Shown in pieces: positions 1 through 10,291 of a stretch of DNA of 64,000 nt. Made by a program: the position numbers and the translations under genes. The first letter of the stretch is position 1. Each line of letters begins with the position of its first letter. The notes under the pieces are model-generated. The model was not told the DNA's origin. It did no database searches and saw only the letters and a list, made by a program, of their open reading frames with translations. The DNA is from Agromyces sp. H17E-10 (GTDB taxonomy: Bacteria; Actinomycetota; Actinomycetes; Actinomycetales; Microbacteriaceae): contig NZ_CP095042.1 in NCBI RefSeq assembly GCF_022919715.1, positions 806,001 through 870,000 on the forward strand, read 5' to 3'.

Positions 1-1
1 T

Positions 2-1777
2 CTGCTTCATCAGCCGGTCGTACTCGGCCTGCGCCTTCTTGTCGGCCTTCGCCGCATCGGCCTCGATCTTGGCCTGCATCTTCGCGTACTCGGCATCGGC
101 CTTCGCCTTGGCGGCGGCCGCCTGCTCGGCGTCGACCTTCGCTGCGGCATCCGCGAGCTTCTTCGTCAGGATCTCGTGAGCCGACTCGCGATCGATGCCG
201 GTCGCATACTTCGCCGTGAGCGGCGACGCGGCGACCGCCGCGTCGATCACGGCGTCGGGCGAGGGCGACATCGACGCCTGGGGTGCGCGCAGCCGCGTCC
301 ACGCCACGGGCGACGGCGCGCCCTTCTCGTTCATGACCGTGACGATCGCCTCGCCCGTGCCGAGCATGGTGAGCGTCTCCTCCAGGTCGTAGCCCGAGTT
401 CGGGTACGTCGACACGGTCGCCTTGAGCGCCTTCGCGTCGTCGGGGGTGAACGCGCGCAGCTGGTGCTGCACCCGCGAGCCGAGCTGGGCGAGCACGTCG
501 CCCGGCACGTCCTTCGGCGTCTGCGTCACGAAGAACACGCCGACGCCCTTCGACCGGATGAGCCGCACGGTCTGCGTGATCTGCGCGAGGAACTCCTTCG
601 AGGCGTCCTTGAAGAGCAGGTGCGCCTCGTCGAAGAAGAACACGAGCTTCGGCTTGTCGAGGTCGCCGACCTCGGGCAGGTCGGTGAAGAGGTCGGCGAG
701 CAGCCACATGAGGAACGTCGAGTACAGCGCCGGCTTGTCGGCGACGCCCGGTACCTCGAGCAGGCTGATCACGCCGCGCCCGTCGGCGGCTGTGCGCAGG
801 AACTCGGCGGTGTCGATCTCGGGCTCGCCGAAGAACACGTCGGCGCCCTGGTCGGCGAACGTGATGAGCTCGCGCAGGATGACCCCGACCGTCGCCTTCG
901 ACAGGCCGCCGAGCCCCTCGAGCTCGCCCTTGCCCGCGTCGCTCACGAGGTAGGCGAGCACGGCGCGCAGGTCCTCGAGGTCGAGGAGCGCGAGCCCCTC
1001 GCGGTTCGCGTAGTGGAAGACGAGCCCGAGGCTGGACTCCTGGGTGTCGTTGAGGCCGAGCACCTTCGACAGCAGCAGCGGTCCGAAGCCCGAGATCGTC
1101 GCGCGGATCGGCACGCCGCGGCCGACGCCGCCGAGCGAGAAGAACTCGGTCGGGAAGCTCGCCGCCGTCCACTCCTGGCCGATGCCGGCCGTGCGCTTGA
1201 GGAGCTTCTCGTTGCCCTCGCCGGGGGTCGCGACGCCCGAGAGGTCGCCCTTGATGTCGGCCGCGAACACCGCGACGCCCGCCGCCGAGAGCTGCTCGGC
1301 GAGCACCTGCAGGGTGCGGGTCTTGCCGGTGCCGGTGGCTCCGGCGACGAGGCCGTGCCGGTTCGTCATGGCGATCGGGATGCGCACCGGCACGGAGGGG
1401 TCGGCCTCGCCGTTGACGAGCGCGCCCATCTCGAGGGCCGGACCCTCGAAGGCGTACCCGGCGCGCACCGTCTCGACGTGCTTCGCGTCGAGGGGGCCGG
1501 ATGCCCCGGCCGCGGGCGGTGCGGATGCCGGCGTGCTCGCGGCGGGCGTCTCGGGCGCCGGTGCGGCCGGAGTTCCGGCTGCGGCGGACGGCTCCGTCGG
1601 CGCCGGCGTCTCTGCCGCGGCATCCCCGGCCTTCGCCGCCTCGGCGGCCGCTTTCGCGAGCGCCGCCGCCTCCTCAGCCGCCTTGATCGCGGCCTCGGCC
1701 TGCGCCTGCAGCGCCTTCGCCGCCTCGGCCGCAGCGGCGGCCGCCTCCTGAGCTTGCTTCACCGCGTCATCGGCCAT
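2..1777 (-). CDS. HerA-like/DUF853 ATPase, partial (C-terminus off the window)
   Basis: P-loop ATPase of the DUF853/HerA-C family, probably a hexameric DNA-translocase-like protein of unsettled cellular role. Starts at ATG 1777 and runs off the left edge after about 592 codons. Residues 1-95 are a low-complexity Ala/Glu/Pro stretch that looks like a coiled coil followed by a Pro/Ala linker. The Walker A motif GATGTGKT lies near residue 145, and the Walker B LVFFFDEAH near residue 380 is followed by the FVTQTPKDVP sensor stretch typical of the family. The visible end is again Ala/Lys-rich and helical. It is convergent with nothing in view; its start lies 10 bases from the end of narK on the same strand, so read-through from narK is possible but no functional link is known. 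Confidence 0.85.
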   Translation of the reverse strand, partial: MADDAVKQAQEAAAAAAEAAKALQAQAEAAIKAAEEAAALAKAAAEAAKAGDAAAETPAPTEPSAAAGTPAAPAPETPAASTPASAPPAAGASGPLDAKHVETVRAGYAFEGPALEMGALVNGEADPSVPVRIPIAMTNRHGLVAGATGTGKTRTLQVLAEQLSAAGVAVFAADIKGDLSGVATPGEGNEKLLKRTAGIGQEWTAASFPTEFFSLGGVGRGVPIRATISGFGPLLLSKVLGLNDTQESSLGLVFHYANREGLALLDLEDLRAVLAYLVSDAGKGELEGLGGLSKATVGVILRELITFADQGADVFFGEPEIDTAEFLRTAADGRGVISLLEVPGVADKPALYSTFLMWLLADLFTDLPEVGDLDKPKLVFFFDEAHLLFKDASKEFLAQITQTVRLIRSKGVGVFFVTQTPKDVPGDVLAQLGSRVQHQLRAFTPDDAKALKATVSTYPNSGYDLEETLTMLGTGEAIVTVMNEKGAPSPVAWTRLRAPQASMSPSPDAVIDAAVAASPLTAKYATGIDRESAHEILTKKLADAAAKVDAEQAAAAKAKADAEYAKMQAKIEADAAKADKKAQAEYDRLMKQ

Positions 1778-1786
1778 GCGGCGATC

Positions 1787-3061
1787 CTATCGAGGGGATG
1801 CCGCCGATCCCGGCGACGGCTTGGCCGAGCCGGGACGCGCGTCTCGCAGCATGCCGGCCACCACGAGGGCGACGGCGCCGACGAGCACGAGCAGCCACAG
1901 GCCGAGCGCGTACGAATTCGTCTCGGGGTTGTACGTCGCGCCCATCACGAGCGGCGGGAAGTAGCCGCCGAGGCCGCCGGCGGCCGCGACCACACCGGTG
2001 ACGGCGCCGACCTTGTCGGGCGGAGTCGACGGACCGACCCACGCGAAGACCGCGCCCATGCCGAGGCCCATCGCCGCAGCCATGAGGATGAACGTGACCC
2101 CGGTGAGGATGCCCTCGGGCGGCTGCTGCCCGACGATGTACGCGAGCGAGACGATGCCGGCGAGCGAGATGAGCGAGATCACCTTCGGTCCGACGTGGTC
2201 GGCGAGCGTGCCGCCGATCGGCCGCGCGATCACGGCCGCGGCCGCGAACAGCGCGGTGCGCGTGCCCGCCCCGACCGGGTCGACCTCGTCGGGGTAGATC
2301 GTCGTGAGGTACTTCGGCAGGAACGTCGAGAAGGCGACGAAGCCGCCGAAGACGATGCCGTAGAGGAACGCCATCTCCCACGTGATCGGCAGCTTCAGCG
2401 CGCCGACCACCTTCGGCACGAGCGGCTGCCGGCTCGGCTCCCATCGGGGCGAGTCGCGCAGGAACAGCCAGACGACGATCGCCGCCACGGCCATGATTCC
2501 GGCGACGAGGAGGTGCGTCGGAAGGTAGCCGATCGACTCGGCGAGGCGCGGCGTGAGGAACGCCGAGATCGCCGTGCCGATCATGCCCATGCCGAACACG
2601 CCGGTCGCGAAACCGCGCCGTTTCGCCTCGTACCAGGCGCTCGAGAACGGCACGCCGACCGCGAAGATCGTGCCGGCGACGCCGAGGTAGAACCCCGCCA
2701 CGAGCAGCAGCGGGAAGCTCTTGATCTCGCCGGCGAGCGCGACGAGCAGCACCGCGGGCACCGACCCGAGCAGCACGATGGTGAACATCTTGCGCCCGCC
2801 GAAGCGGTCGGTCATGGCCCCCGTCACGATGCGCCCGAGCGCGCCGACGAGCACGGGCGTCGCGAGCATGAGCGAGATCTGCCCCTCGTCGAGGCCCATC
2901 TCGGTCGCGTACGTCTTCTGCAGCGGGGCGATGAGCATCCACGCCCAGAAGCCGATCGCCGAGGCGAACGTGGCGAGCAGCACCTGGCCGAGTTGCCCTT
3001 TGAGCGGGGGCGGGCCCGGCGCCTCGGCCACTGCCCCGGCCTGCTTCGATGACTCGCTCAA
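1787..3061 (-). CDS. narK: Nitrate/nitrite transporter, NarK/NNP family MFS
   Basis: Polytopic inner-membrane transporter, about 424 residues with some 12 hydrophobic segments, of the nitrate/nitrite porter branch of the major facilitator superfamily. Visible family features are the first helix AIGFWAWMLIAPL, the loop GRIVTGAMTDRFGGRK and the Gly-rich AAAGGLGGYFPPL segment in the second half (nitrate-signature-type loop). The start is taken as TTG 3061, preceded by GGGGGCAGCG, because the protein aligned to the family would begin about there; an ATG farther upstream in the same frame (3277) would add an implausible basic tail. Divergent from narGHJI with a 232-bp shared promoter region, so it probably brings in nitrate for, or exports nitrite from, that reductase. 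Confidence 0.88.
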   Translation of the reverse strand: MSESSKQAGAVAEAPGPPPLKGQLGQVLLATFASAIGFWAWMLIAPLQKTYATEMGLDEGQISLMLATPVLVGALGRIVTGAMTDRFGGRKMFTIVLLGSVPAVLLVALAGEIKSFPLLLVAGFYLGVAGTIFAVGVPFSSAWYEAKRRGFATGVFGMGMIGTAISAFLTPRLAESIGYLPTHLLVAGIMAVAAIVVWLFLRDSPRWEPSRQPLVPKVVGALKLPITWEMAFLYGIVFGGFVAFSTFLPKYLTTIYPDEVDPVGAGTRTALFAAAAVIARPIGGTLADHVGPKVISLISLAGIVSLAYIVGQQPPEGILTGVTFILMAAAMGLGMGAVFAWVGPSTPPDKVGAVTGVVAAAGGLGGYFPPLVMGATYNPETNSYALGLWLLVLVGAVALVVAGMLRDARPGSAKPSPGSAASPR

Positions 3062-3293
3062 CGCTGCCCCCGATCGGTGCGATGTGCCGGCGAACCCGCC
3101 GTCTGCGCCCGACAGTACCGGGCGTATGACCCGTGTGGCCAGCCATTTCGGCCGAGTTCGTGAACATCGGATAAACCCGGTGAAACGCCTCGACAGACCG
3201 CCGCCGTGCGCAATACGGTCGGTAGTGTCCGCGTCAAGCGGCAACCCCGGCGGCGCCGGCAACGGCGTTCGTCGCACAGGCGAGGAGGCCTTC
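3062..3293. promoter_or_regulatory. narK/narG divergent intergenic region
   Basis: 232 bp between the divergent narK and narGHJI starts; it must hold both promoters. A good ribosome binding site, gaggagg, lies at 3282-3288 in front of the narG GTG. I looked for an FNR-type TTGAT-N4-ATCAA box and saw none, and the TTYCR-N5-YGGAA repeat found in the purine region is also absent, so the control of this operon cannot be read from sequence. Confidence 0.4.
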
Positions 3294-6200
3294 GTGAGTC
3301 AGACGCCCCCGAGTTCGAGCGGTCCAGCCACCGACGGCGCGCTCGCCGATGCCCTCGTCAAGCTCGGCCGCTTCGTGCGGCCCGGCGAGGTGTCTCCCGA
3401 CCTGCGCACGGTGACCCTCGAGGGCGGTCGCAAGGGCGACGTCTTCTATCGCGACCGCTGGTCACACGACAAGGTCGTCCGCTCCACCCACGGGGTGAAC
3501 TGCACGGGCTCCTGCTCGTGGAAGGTCTACGTGAAGGACGGCATCATCACGTGGGAGACGCAGGAGACCGACTACCCGTCGGTCGGCCCCGACTCCCCCG
3601 AGTACGAGCCCCGCGGCTGCCCGCGCGGCGCCGCCTTCAGCTGGTACACCTACTCCCCGACGCGCGTGCGCTACCCCTACCTGCGCGGCGTGTTGGTCGA
3701 GCGGTACCGGGCTGCGAAGGCCCGGGTCGGCGGCGACCCCGTGCTCGCCTGGGCGGCGCTCGTCGACGACCCCGAGGCATCCCGTGCGTACAAGCGGGCC
3801 CGCGGCAAGGGCGGGCTCGTGCGCGCGAGCTGGGACGAGGCGCTCGAGATCATCGCGGCGGCGCACGTGCACACCATCAAGGCGTACGGGCCCGACCGGG
3901 TCGCGGGCTTCTCCCCGATCCCGGCGATGTCGATGGTGTCGCACGGCGCGGGTGCCCGCTTCATCAACCTCATCGGCGGCACGATGCAGTCGTTCTACGA
4001 CTGGTACGCCGACCTGCCCGTCGCGAGCCCGCAGGTGTTCGGCGACCAGACCGACGTGCCCGAGTCGGCCGACTGGTGGAACTCCACCTACCTCATGATG
4101 TGGGGCTCGAACGTGCCGGTCACCCGCACGCCCGACGCGCACTTCATGACCGAGGCCCGCTACCGCGGCCAGAAGGTCGTGACGGTCTCGCCCGACTACG
4201 CCGACAACACGAAGTTCGCCGACGAATGGCTCGCGCCGCACCCGGGCACCGACGCCGCCCTCGCGATGGCGATGGGACACGTGATCCTGCGGGAGTTCCT
4301 CGTCGAGCGGCGCACCGAGCGCTTCGCGCAGTACCTGAAGACCTATTCGGATGCCCCCTACCTGGTCACCCTCGAACCGCGGGGCGACGGCTTCGTACCG
4401 GGGAAGTTCCTCACCGCGGCCGATCTCGGCGGCGAATCGGCGGGGGTCGCGAATGCCGCGTTCAAGACCGTGCTGCTCGGCGAGGGCGGCGAGCCCGTCG
4501 TGCCGAACGGCTCGCTCGGGCACCGGTTCAGCGCCGACGACGAGGGCAGGTGGAACCTCGACCTCGAGGGCGTCGACCCGCTGCTCTCGATCATGGACGA
4601 CGCCGCATGGCTCGGCGCGACCGCGGCCGTCGACCTGCCGCGCTTCGACGTCGCGCCCGCGCCGGGTGCCGAGCACGAGGGCGGTGCCGGCGTCGTTCGC
4701 CGCGGCGTGCCCACGGTCGAAGTCGCCGGCAGCACCGTGACGACCGTGTTCGACCTGGTGCTCGCCCAGTACGGGGTCCCCCGTGACGGGCTGCACGGCG
4801 AATGGCCGACCGGCTACGACGACCCGTCCACGCCCGGCACACCGGCGTGGCAGGAGGAGATCACGGGCGTTCCCGCCGAGCAGGCCGAGCGCATCGGTCG
4901 CGAGTTCGCCGACAACGCCGAACGCTCGGGCGGCCGCTCGATGATCCTCATGGGCGCGGGCACCAACCACTGGTTCCACTCCGACACGATCTACCGCACG
5001 TTCCTCGCGCTCACGACGATGACCGGGTGCCAGGGCGTCAACGGCGGCGGCTGGGCGCACTACGTCGGCCAGGAGAAGGTGCGGCCCGTCACCGGATACA
5101 CCCAGTACGGCACCGCGAGCGACTGGTCCCGGCCGGGCCGCGCGATGATCGGCACCGCGTTCTGGTACCTCGCGACCGACCAGTGGCGCTACGACGGACT
5201 CCCCGCCGACCAGCTCGCCTCGCCGCTCGCGGCGGGCCTGTTCGCGGGGCGGACGACCGCCGACTGCCTCGTCGAGTCGGCGAAGCGCGGCTGGATGCCG
5301 AGCTATCCCACGTTCGACCGCAACCCGCTCGACCTCGTCGACGACGCGCGGGCCGCCGGCCGCGAACCCGCCGAGTACGTCGTCGACTCGCTGAACGACG
5401 GGTCGCTGCGGTTCGCGTGCGAGGACCCCGACTCGCCCGAGAACTTCCCGCGCGTGCTCAACGTGTGGCGGGCGAACATCCTCGGCTCCTCGGGCAAGGG
5501 CAACGAATACTTCCTCAAGCACCTGCTCGGCACCGACTCGGCGGTGCGCGCCGCCGAGGCGCCGCCCGAGCGCAGGCCGAACACGATCGAATGGCACGAT
5601 GAGGCGCCCGAGGGCAAGCTCGACCTGCTCGTCACGACCGACTTCCGCATGACCTCGACGACGCTGTTCTCCGACGTCGTGCTGCCGGCCGCGACCTGGT
5701 ACGAGAAGCACGACCTCTCGTCGACCGACATGCACCCGTTCGTCCACTCGTTCAACCCGGCGATCGCGCCGCCCTGGCAGACGAAGACCGACTTCGAGAT
5801 CTTCCACCTCATCGCGCAGCGCCTCTCGCTCTACGCGCGAAAGCACCTCGGCACCCGCAGCGACCTCGTCGCAGCTCCCCTCATGCACGACACCCCCGAC
5901 GCGATGGCGACGCCGCACGGCATCGTCGAGGACGGGTTGCCGCTCGTGCCCGGGGTCACGATGCCCAAGCTCGTCGTCGTCGAGCGCGACTACACCGCGA
6001 TCGCCGACAAGATGGCGACGCTCGGCCCCTCGCAGCGTCGGCGGGCATGGTCACGAAGGGCATCGTGTTCGACCCGACGCCAGAGGTCGCCGAGCTCGGG
6101 CGCCTCAACGGCGTCGCGACGAGCGGTGCCGGCGCCGGGCAGCCGCTGCTCGATTCCGACGTGAAGGTGTGCGAGGCCATCCTCGCGCTCTCGGGCACGA

Positions 6201-7048
6201 CGAACGGCCGGCTCTCGGTGCAGGGGTTCCGCCAACTCGAAAAGCGCACCGGGCAACGCATCGCCCAACTCGCCGAGGATCACGAGGGTGGCCGCATCCG
6301 GTTCGCCGACGTGCAGTCGCGCCCCGTCTCGGTCATCACGAGCCCCGAGTGGTCGGGCTCCGAGCACGGCGGCCGCCGCTACACGGCCTTCGCGATCAAC
6401 GTCGAGCACCTGAAGCCGTGGCACACCCTCACCGGCCGCCAGCACTTCTTCCTCGACCACGACTGGATGAGCGAGCTCGGTGAGAACCTGCCGGTCTACC
6501 GGCCTCCGCTCGACCTCGCACGGCTCTTCGGGGACTCGCCGGCGCCCGGTTCGACGGCGCCGAGCGGCGACCCCGCAGCGGCCGGCCGCGCCGAGGTCGC
6601 GGTGCGCTACCTCACGCCGCACTCGAAGTGGTCGATCCACTCCGAGTACCAGGACAACCTCTTCATGCTTTCGCTCTCGCGCGGCGGCCCCACGATCTGG
6701 ATGAGCCCGCAGGACGCGGAGAAGATCGGCGTGCGCGACAACGAGTGGATCGAGTCGTACAACCGCAACGGCGTCGTCGTCGCCCGCGCGATCGTCTCGC
6801 ACCGCATGCCCGAGGGCACGGTGTACATGTACCACGCGAAGGACCGGACGGTGGATGTGCCGCGGACCGAGACGAGCGGCCTCCGCGGCGGCATCCACAA
6901 TTCGCTGACCCGCGTGCTGCTGAAACCCAGCCACCTGATCGGCGGCTACGCGCAGCTCGCCTTCGCGTTCAACTACCTCGGCCCGACGGGCAACCAACGA
7001 GACGAGGTCACGGTGATCCGCCGTCGCAGCCAGGAGGTCGAGTACTGA
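3294..7048 (+). pseudogene. narG: Nitrate reductase alpha subunit NarG, interrupted by one frameshift
   Basis: Catalytic bis-MGD molybdenum subunit of membrane-bound respiratory nitrate reductase. Starts at GTG 3294 behind gaggagg. The N-terminal [4Fe-4S] site has His66, Cys70, Cys74 and Cys109 as in NarG, and the probable Mo ligand is Asp240 in YADLP. The reading frame is continuous to about residue 912 (KMATLGP), then goes out of frame at a CCCC run (6026-6029) and would stop at 6164. The missing C-terminal 340 residues continue in the next frame from about 6030, with GMVTKGIVFDP, to TGA 7046-7048. Supplying one base restores LGPLAASAGMVTKG and a protein of about 1251 residues, the normal NarG length. 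The stop overlaps the narH ATG by one base. Either a sequencing error in a homopolymer or a genuine recent loss; codon usage on both sides is still that of a functional gene. Confidence 0.9.
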
Positions 7049-8724
7049 TGAAGGTCATGGCGCAGATGTCGATGGTCATGAACCTCGACAAGTGCATCGG
7101 GTGCCACACCTGCAGCGTCACCTGCAAGCAGGCGTGGACGAACCGCTCGGGCGTCGAGTACGTGTGGTTCAACAACGTCGAGACCCGGCCCGGCATCGGC
7201 TATCCGCGCCGCTACGAGGACCAGGAGAAGTGGGGCGGCGGCTGGATGCGCACGAAGTCGGGGCGCCTGAAGCTCCGCTCGGGCGGGCGGCTCAAGAAGC
7301 TCGCGACGATCTTCTCGAACCCGAAGCTGCCCGAGATCCACGACTACTACGAGCCGTGGACCTACGAGTACGACATGCTGCTCAACGCCCCCGCGGGCGA
7401 GCACACCCCGGTCGCGAAGCCCAAGAGCCTGCTCACCGGCGAGGACATGAAGATCTCGTGGTCGGCGAACTGGGACGACAACCTCGGCGGGTCGGGCGAG
7501 ACGATGCAGGACGACCCGATCCTGCAGCACATGTCGGAGCACGTCGCGAGCGAGTTCGAGCAGACGTTCATGTTCTACCTGCCGCGCATCTGCGAGCACT
7601 GCCTGAACCCCTCGTGCGTCGCCTCGTGTCCGTCGGGCGCGATGTACAAGCGGGTCGAGGACGGGATCGTGCTCGTCGACCAGGACCAGTGCCGCGGATG
7701 GCGCATGTGCGTGTCGGGATGCCCCTACAAGAAGGTCTACTTCAACCACAAGACCGGCAAGGCCGAGAAGTGCACGCTCTGCTACCCGCGGCTCGAGGTC
7801 GGGCTGCCGACCGTCTGCTCCGAGACGTGCGTCGGTCGGCTTCGGTACCTCGGGCTCGTGCTCTACGACGCCGACAAGGTCGCCGAGGCGGCCCGCGTCG
7901 AGAACGAGCACGAGCTGCTCGAGTCGCAGCGCAGCGTCTTCCTCGACCCGCACGACCCCGCGGTCGTGCAGGCCGCGCGCGAGGCCGGCATCCCCGAGGA
8001 CTGGATCGACGCCGCCCAGCGCTCCCCCATCCACAAGCTCATCAACGAGTACAAGGTCGCGCTGCCGCTGCACCCCGAGTACCGCACGATGCCGATGGTC
8101 TGGTACATCCCGCCGCTCTCCCCCGTCGTCGACGTCGTCGCCTCGTCGGGCAACGACGGCGAAGACGCGAAGACGCTGTTCTCGGCGATCTCGAAGCTGC
8201 GGATCCCGCTCGAGTACCTCGCGGGCCTGTTCACGGCGGGCGACACCCGCCCCGTCGAGGCGTCGCTGCGCAAGCTCGCCGCGATGCGCTCGTACATGCG
8301 CGGCATCAACCTCGGCGAGGGCAAGGACGAACGCATCGCCGACGCCGTCGGCATGTCGGGCGACACGCTCGAGGAGATGTACCGGCTGCTCGCGATCGCG
8401 AAGTACGAGGAGCGCTACGTCATCCCGGCCGCACACACCGAGCAGGCGCGCGAGCTCGACGAACTCGCGTGCTCGCTCGATTACGACGGCGGGCCCGGCA
8501 TGGGCGGTGCAGGCCCGTTCGGCTCGTCGAGCGGCCAGCAGGTGCCGGTCGCGGTCGAGAACTTCCACGCGCTGAAGAACCGGCAGACGGCCGACCGACC
8601 CTCGTCGCCTGGCCGGGTGAACCTGCTCAACTGGGACGGCAACGGCACGCCGCAGGGGCTCTTCCCGCCGAAGGACGCCGCTTCGCCGCCGGATGGCGCC
8701 TCCTCGACGGACGGGGGCGCGTGA
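7048..8724 (+). CDS. narH: Nitrate reductase beta subunit, iron-sulfur
   Basis: Electron-transfer subunit of NarGHI, 558 residues, carrying three [4Fe-4S] and one [3Fe-4S] clusters that pass electrons from the NarI haems to NarG. Cysteine groups are visible in order: CIGCHTCSVTC (about residue 16), CEHCLNPSCVASC (about 185), CRGWRMCVSGC (about 215) where Trp replaces a Cys, the hallmark of the 3Fe-4S cluster, and CTLCYPRLEVGLPTVCSETC (about 242). The C-terminal 50 residues are Gly/Pro/Ser-rich and look like a lineage-specific tail. The ATG shares its first base with the narG stop and its own TGA shares a base with the narJ ATG, so the four genes form a tightly coupled operon. Confidence 0.96.
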   Translation: MKVMAQMSMVMNLDKCIGCHTCSVTCKQAWTNRSGVEYVWFNNVETRPGIGYPRRYEDQEKWGGGWMRTKSGRLKLRSGGRLKKLATIFSNPKLPEIHDYYEPWTYEYDMLLNAPAGEHTPVAKPKSLLTGEDMKISWSANWDDNLGGSGETMQDDPILQHMSEHVASEFEQTFMFYLPRICEHCLNPSCVASCPSGAMYKRVEDGIVLVDQDQCRGWRMCVSGCPYKKVYFNHKTGKAEKCTLCYPRLEVGLPTVCSETCVGRLRYLGLVLYDADKVAEAARVENEHELLESQRSVFLDPHDPAVVQAAREAGIPEDWIDAAQRSPIHKLINEYKVALPLHPEYRTMPMVWYIPPLSPVVDVVASSGNDGEDAKTLFSAISKLRIPLEYLAGLFTAGDTRPVEASLRKLAAMRSYMRGINLGEGKDERIADAVGMSGDTLEEMYRLLAIAKYEERYVIPAAHTEQARELDELACSLDYDGGPGMGGAGPFGSSSGQQVPVAVENFHALKNRQTADRPSSPGRVNLLNWDGNGTPQGLFPPKDAASPPDGASSTDGGA

Positions 8725-9482
8725 TGGCCAGGCTGCCGCTCATCTTCCGTCGACCGGGCGACGCCCCGCGGCGGGTCGCGGGCGCCGGGTTGCGACTCAC
8801 CGACGACCAGCGCCGTCTCGTGCACATGGCGGCGTCACTGCTGCTCGACTACCCGGGCGCGGGCTTCGCCGAGCGCGCGGCCGCGGTCGAGGCATCCCTT
8901 CGACAGGCTCAGGACGACGCCCTCGCAGGGCTGCCACCCGAGCTGTCGGGCGAGTTCCGCGCCTTCCTCGACCACGTCGCCGCGACGCCGGCCGCAGAGC
9001 TCGAGGCCGACTACGTCGCGACGTTCGACCTCAAGCGCAAGTGCTGCCTCTACCTCACCTACTTCCAGGCGGGCGACACCCGCAAGCGCGGCGCAGCGCT
9101 CGTGTCGTTCATCGAGACCTACCGGGCGGCCGGGTGGGAGTTCGACGCCGACGAGCTGCCCGACTTCCTGCCTGCTGTGCTCGAGTTCTCCGCGCGGAGC
9201 GATTCGCCCGAGGCATCCGAGCTCATCGCCGCCCATCGCGACGGGCTCGAGGTGCTGCGCGAGGCACTCGAGAAGCAGGGCAGCCCGTGGGCCGGGCTCG
9301 TGCGCGCCGTCTGCCGATCGCTGCCCGAGCTCGACGACGAGACCCGCGAGCGCTACCTCGCGCTCGTGAACGAGGGGCCGCCGGCCGAGACGGTCGGGCT
9401 GTCGTTCCTCGGCATGCCCGGCCGGGCGGCCACGGCACCATACGCGCCGGTCGGCGCCGCGCACGAGGAGGTCCGCGCATGA
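8724..9482 (+). CDS. narJ: Nitrate reductase molybdenum cofactor assembly chaperone NarJ
   Basis: Cytoplasmic system-specific chaperone (TorD/DmsD/NarJ family) that holds apo-NarGH during cofactor insertion and is not part of the final enzyme. 252 residues. Family signatures are the central LEADYVATFDLKRKCCLYLTYF block at about residues 92-113 (split here only as a description of position; the key features are the DL-K-KC core and the two adjacent Cys) and the DELPDFLPAVLEF segment about residue 145. ATG 8724 overlaps the narH stop by one base; its stop overlaps the narI start by four (ATGA), indicating translational coupling. Confidence 0.93.
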   Translation: MARLPLIFRRPGDAPRRVAGAGLRLTDDQRRLVHMAASLLLDYPGAGFAERAAAVEASLRQAQDDALAGLPPELSGEFRAFLDHVAATPAAELEADYVATFDLKRKCCLYLTYFQAGDTRKRGAALVSFIETYRAAGWEFDADELPDFLPAVLEFSARSDSPEASELIAAHRDGLEVLREALEKQGSPWAGLVRAVCRSLPELDDETRERYLALVNEGPPAETVGLSFLGMPGRAATAPYAPVGAAHEEVRA

Positions 9483-10246
9483 ACGACGCCTGGAACGTGC
9501 TGCTCTGGGTCGCGCTGCCGTACGCGGCGTTCGCGGTGTTCGTCGTCGGGCACATCTGGCGGTACCGCTACGACAAGTTCGGCTGGACGACCAGGTCGAG
9601 CCAGACCTACGAGAATCGGCTGCTGCGCTGGGGGTCGCCGATGTTCCACCTCGGCATCCTGGCGGTGCTGGTGGGGCACGTCGTGGGCCTGCTCATCCCC
9701 CGCGAGTGGCTGTACGCGATCGGCATCGACGAGCACATGTACCACCTCGGCGCGACCGTGCTCGGCTCGCTCGCGGCACTGCTCACGATCGCGGGGCTGG
9801 CCATCCTCATCTACCGACGGCGCACCGTCGGGCCGGTGTTCCTCGCGACGACGCGCATGGACAAGGTCATGTACGTGTTCCTCGGCGGCGTCATCCTCTT
9901 CGGCTCGCTCGCCACCGTGATGTACCAGGTGCTCGGACCCGGCTACGAGTACCGAGGAACGATCGGGCCGTGGTTCCGCAGCCTCATCATCCTGCAGCCG
10001 CAGCCGCAGCTCATGGCCGAGGTGCCGCTCATGTTCCAGTTGCACGTGCTGTGCGCGACGCTGTTGTTCGCACTCTGGCCGTTCACGCGGCTCGTGCACG
10101 TGTTCTCGGCGCCCGTCGGGTACCTCTTCCGGCCGTACATCGTGTACCGCTCGCGCGACGCCGACGGCCGCACCGGGTCGCACCCGACCCGGCGCGGCTG
10201 GGAGGGCATCCAGACACCCGACCCGAAGAAGCTCACGAAGCTGTGA
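9479..10246 (+). CDS. narI: Nitrate reductase gamma subunit, cytochrome b
   Basis: Membrane anchor of respiratory nitrate reductase, 255 residues with five predicted helices; oxidises menaquinol and passes electrons to NarH through two b haems. Haem-ligand candidates are the His pair in SPMFHLGILAVLVGH (helix 2, about residues 59-72) and the His residues in FQLHVLCATLLFALWPFTRLVH position range about 186-206. ATG 9479 overlaps the narJ stop by four bases. The gene closes the narGHJI operon and is followed 10 bases later by a perfect palindrome that probably ends transcription. Confidence 0.95.
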   Translation: MNDAWNVLLWVALPYAAFAVFVVGHIWRYRYDKFGWTTRSSQTYENRLLRWGSPMFHLGILAVLVGHVVGLLIPREWLYAIGIDEHMYHLGATVLGSLAALLTIAGLAILIYRRRTVGPVFLATTRMDKVMYVFLGGVILFGSLATVMYQVLGPGYEYRGTIGPWFRSLIILQPQPQLMAEVPLMFQLHVLCATLLFALWPFTRLVHVFSAPVGYLFRPYIVYRSRDADGRTGSHPTRRGWEGIQTPDPKKLTKL

Positions 10247-10256
10247 GGTGGTTCGT

Positions 10257-10276
10257 GGGCCGGTCCGGACCGGCCC
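10257..10276. terminator. Perfect 20-nt palindrome between convergent narI and SRPBCC gene
   Basis: GGGCCGGTCCGGACCGGCCC is fully self-complementary and lies between the stop codons of narI (plus) and the SRPBCC gene (minus). It has no U-tract, which is usual for high-GC actinobacterial terminators. A role as bidirectional terminator is an inference from position and symmetry. Confidence 0.55.
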
Positions 10277-10291
10277 AGTCGGGTGTCGGCC

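Noticed and set aside
176..3052. 958-codon plus-strand frame opposite the HerA-like and narK genes
   Set aside because: Arg/His/Asp-rich low-complexity translation with no motifs; an antisense shadow of two well-recognised minus-strand genes in very GC-rich DNA.
3062..3293. FNR or NarL-type boxes in the narK/narG gap
   Set aside because: No TTGAT-N4-ATCAA or clear inverted heptamers found by eye; left without a regulator assignment.
3462..5918. 818-codon minus-strand frame opposite narG
   Set aside because: Same composition bias, no domains, and narG on the other strand is unmistakable.
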